Below are positions 5,373-6,502 of a DNA stretch of 6,502 nt, in pieces. The stretch lies in NCBI GenBank assembly GCA_023415845.1, contig JAEZJB010000044.1:1-6502 (forward strand), given 5' to 3'. This DNA comes from Chloroflexota bacterium. Its GTDB lineage: Bacteria > Chloroflexota > Chloroflexia > Thermomicrobiales > UBA6265. The notes beneath the pieces are model-generated. The model had not been told where the DNA came from. It made no database searches and was given only the letters and a program-made list of their open reading frames with translations. Made by a program: the position numbers and the translations under genes. How positions within the stretch are numbered: position 1 is the first letter of the stretch; every line of letters begins with the position of its first letter.

Positions 5373-5705
5373 TCAGGGATGCTCGTCCCCCCAACCGGAG
5401 ACATCAATCCCACAGTCGTACACGGTGATGCCGTAGAAGTGCCACATGAGGTCGACATGTCGATCGAGTCTCGGGCCGCGCACCCCGGCATCCATCAGAT
5501 CCATCACGAAATCCAGCTCATACATATACTGGCGCGCCGCCCGTTGGCATTCCTCCGTGTATTGCGCGAGCGACAGATCGATGCTCGGGTCGGTCGAGGC
5601 CAGGCCCGCTCCTCCCGTGGAGCACGCGGCGGCCGCAACTATTCCCGAAACCAATGCGAAGGTCTTGAGCCTGTCCGGTACGTACTGGAGAACGTGAACG
5701 ATCAT
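5373..5705 (-). CDS. Small orphan predicted lipoprotein
   Basis: I do not recognise a family for this 110-residue protein. It has a short basic N-region (R12, K14), a hydrophobic stretch FALVSGIVAAAA (16-27) and Cys28 followed by Ser-Thr-Gly-Gly. This looks like a lipoprotein signal, although the -3 residue is Ala rather than Leu. The mature part would have about 83 residues, acidic and aromatic, with two further cysteines (53, 98) that could form a disulfide. The C-terminal half, with MYELDFVMDLMDAG and HVDLMWHFYG, looks helical. ATG (complement of 5703-5705) is chosen because GGGGAG (complement of 5715-5720) lies 9 bases upstream; the open frame extends further but without a better site. 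It converges on the efflux gene and has no operon partner. A spurious frame is possible, but the signal peptide and ribosome site argue for a real gene. Confidence 0.6.
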   Translation of the reverse strand: MIVHVLQYVPDRLKTFALVSGIVAAAACSTGGAGLASTDPSIDLSLAQYTEECQRAARQYMYELDFVMDLMDAGVRGPRLDRHVDLMWHFYGITVYDCGIDVSGWGDEHP

Positions 5706-5732
5706 GATGGTGATCTCCCCTGTGATACGACA

Positions 5733-5748
5733 ACCGGCCAATGCCGGT
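5733..5748. repeat. Short inverted repeat upstream of the lipoprotein gene
   Basis: ACCGGC at 5733-5738 and GCCGGT at 5743-5748 form perfect 6-bp arms around CAAT. It lies about 28 bases upstream of the minus-strand start, so it could be a regulatory site or a leader hairpin. No convincing -35/-10 pair was found beside it. Confidence 0.3.
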
Positions 5749-6122
5749 CATGGGGATCACCTTACCGAGCGTCCATCCGCCCCGAATCGGCACGATTGCC
5801 TAAACCCGCGCCGGGTTCGCCATCGCTCTGTCCGCTCTCAAACACCCATCCAGCATCATGTGGGTTGGTCCAGAGTCAGGGTATTCACTTCAGGACAGCC
5901 ATAAGCTCGACAAACTGACCACAGCGAAGAATCGACCCCGTCTCACGATGCGCGTTGCTGGAAGCGTTCGCCGCATTTCGCGAGGAAAACGTGGCGCGAG
6001 TCGACATCTTTGTGGGGGTCGACTCCATGTCGGATCGGTTTCCAACGATGAACAGTTCGTGCGTGAGCAATATGAGACAGGCCAGTTCCGCCCCGTACGA
6101 TTCCCGCAAATACCGCCGACCA
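5749..6122. other. Intergenic stretch without a convincing gene
   Basis: About 370 bases lie between the lipoprotein leader and the end of the phosphotransferase-like gene. Open frames cross it on both strands, but none has a recognisable domain together with a ribosome site, and some merely run on from the antisense of the neighbouring gene. It contains a small hairpin, AACCCG-CGC-CGGGTT (5803-5817), and an 8-bp inverted repeat, GAGTCGAC/GTCGACTC (5998-6005 and 6018-6025). The latter could act as a terminator for the minus-strand gene about 100 bases away. No tRNA or other structured RNA was recognised. Confidence 0.5.
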
Positions 6123-6500
6123 TCATTCCTCCCCAATCTGCCCCCATCCCATCCGACCGGCCAACCACCGCCGCGCCACCACTCCCTGCGCTTCCTGGAA
6201 TTCCCGCAATCCTGGCAGGCTGGGGACATCCGGCTGCAATCCGTGATAGGTGAAGAACCCGGCAATCTCCGCGATGCCAATCGTCAACTCGGTCGGATCG
6301 GACTCGCGCATCGCCGCCAGCTGCCGAACCAGCTCTTCCGGCTCGGGACCACCCTCCATCGCCACACTCGGGGCAAATGCCACACCATCCAGCCAGGCCG
6401 GCCCGATCGCGGCATGGGGCCAATCGACGATCACCACCCCGTCGGCGGTCATCAACATGTTGTCGCCCCGCAGGTCCATGTGCAGCAGGGTGGAACCAGG
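6123..6500 (-). CDS. Aminoglycoside phosphotransferase/choline kinase-like protein, C-terminal part (cut by window edge)
   Basis: Only the last 125 or so residues are in the window; the N-terminal nucleotide-binding lobe lies beyond the right edge. The frame reads through the apparent ATG at 6479 into upstream codons giving GSTLLHMDLRGDN. This is the Brenner-type catalytic loop H-x-D-x4-N: the catalytic Asp codon is at 6474-6476 and Asn at 6459-6461. VIVDWPHAAIGPAWLD follows, with its metal-binding Asp at 6423-6425, the DFG-like element of the family. The rest is the helical C-terminal lobe, ending in RRWLAGRMGWGQIGEE. These enzymes transfer phosphate from ATP to a hydroxyl on an antibiotic, choline or another small molecule. 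The substrate cannot be assigned, and an aminoglycoside resistance role should not be assumed. Catalytic residues visible here are intact. Confidence 0.88.
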   Translation of the reverse strand, partial: PGSTLLHMDLRGDNMLMTADGVVIVDWPHAAIGPAWLDGVAFAPSVAMEGGPEPEELVRQLAAMRESDPTELTIGIAEIAGFFTYHGLQPDVPSLPGLREFQEAQGVVARRWLAGRMGWGQIGEE

Positions 6501-6502
6501 CG

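Noticed and set aside
5858..6253. 131-residue plus-strand frame in the right-hand intergenic region
   Set aside because: It has no domain and no ribosome site. Its C-terminal Pro-rich half is antisense to the phosphotransferase-like gene. The middle (NDEQFVREQYETG) looks protein-like but is not enough alone.
5890..6423. 177-residue minus-strand frame overlapping the phosphotransferase-like gene
   Set aside because: It is the same strand in a shifted frame with Gly/Arg/Trp-rich composition and no motifs, while the competing frame carries the catalytic HxDxxxxN and IVDW elements.
1..6502. Mobile element, CRISPR array, tRNA or toxin-antitoxin pair
   Set aside because: I searched by eye for transposase motifs, paired terminal repeats, regularly spaced repeats and tRNA arms and saw none. 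The inverted repeats present are single stop-proximal or promoter-proximal structures.

Overview
The window is GC-rich, densely coding bacterial DNA with strong C/G bias at third codon positions. It carries a stress- and drug-related set of accessory genes. The style (GC-rich, a predicted lipoprotein, an ArsR/AHSA1/YdeI/DoxX-like group, many C-ending codons) would fit Chloroflexota of the Thermomicrobia type or a high-GC actinobacterium. There is no rRNA or marker gene, so this is a low-confidence guess.

Layout. (1) Positions 1-151 are non-coding and end in a good sigma-70-type promoter (TTGACA at 115-120, 17-bp spacer, TAGTAT at 138-143). (2) Positions 152-1746 look like one plus-strand operon. 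It encodes an ArsR-family repressor without metal-site cysteines (152-532), an AHSA1/SRPBCC gene that has lost the middle of its fold (516-725), a DUF1905/YdeI-type protein (762-1217) and an intact AHSA1/SRPBCC protein (1270-1746). A perfect 15-bp stem hairpin at 1771-1803 closes it. The repressor gene starts inside an 11-bp perfect inverted repeat (140-150/169-179) that also covers part of the -10 element, which suggests autorepression. (3) A four-helix DoxX-like membrane protein (1923-2324) follows, with a 15-bp stem hairpin (2348-2386). (4) A class C beta-lactamase-like serine hydrolase (2409-3632) starts just after that hairpin. (5) After a short AT-richer promoter-like region comes a 530-residue, 14-helix DHA2-type (QacA/SmvA-like) multidrug efflux transporter (3723-5315). 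A 12-bp inverted repeat (5325-5364) lies between it and the next gene, which converges on it. (6) On the minus strand is a small orphan predicted lipoprotein (5373-5705), then about 400 bp with no convincing gene, then the C-terminal part of an aminoglycoside phosphotransferase/choline kinase-like protein (6123-6500), cut by the window edge.

How the genes fit together. ArsR plus AHSA1/SRPBCC plus YdeI plus DoxX-like genes is a recurring bacterial neighbourhood. The ligand-binding-fold proteins probably handle or sense small hydrophobic molecules, but their substrates are unknown. The hydrolase, QacA-like pump and phosphotransferase-like gene give the region a detoxification or resistance flavour, but nothing shows that they share regulation. 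I see no mobile element, CRISPR array, tRNA or rRNA. The most notable points are the operator/start-codon overlap at 140-182, the internally deleted AHSA1 gene, and the orphan lipoprotein. I do not see strong evidence for a wholly new system.
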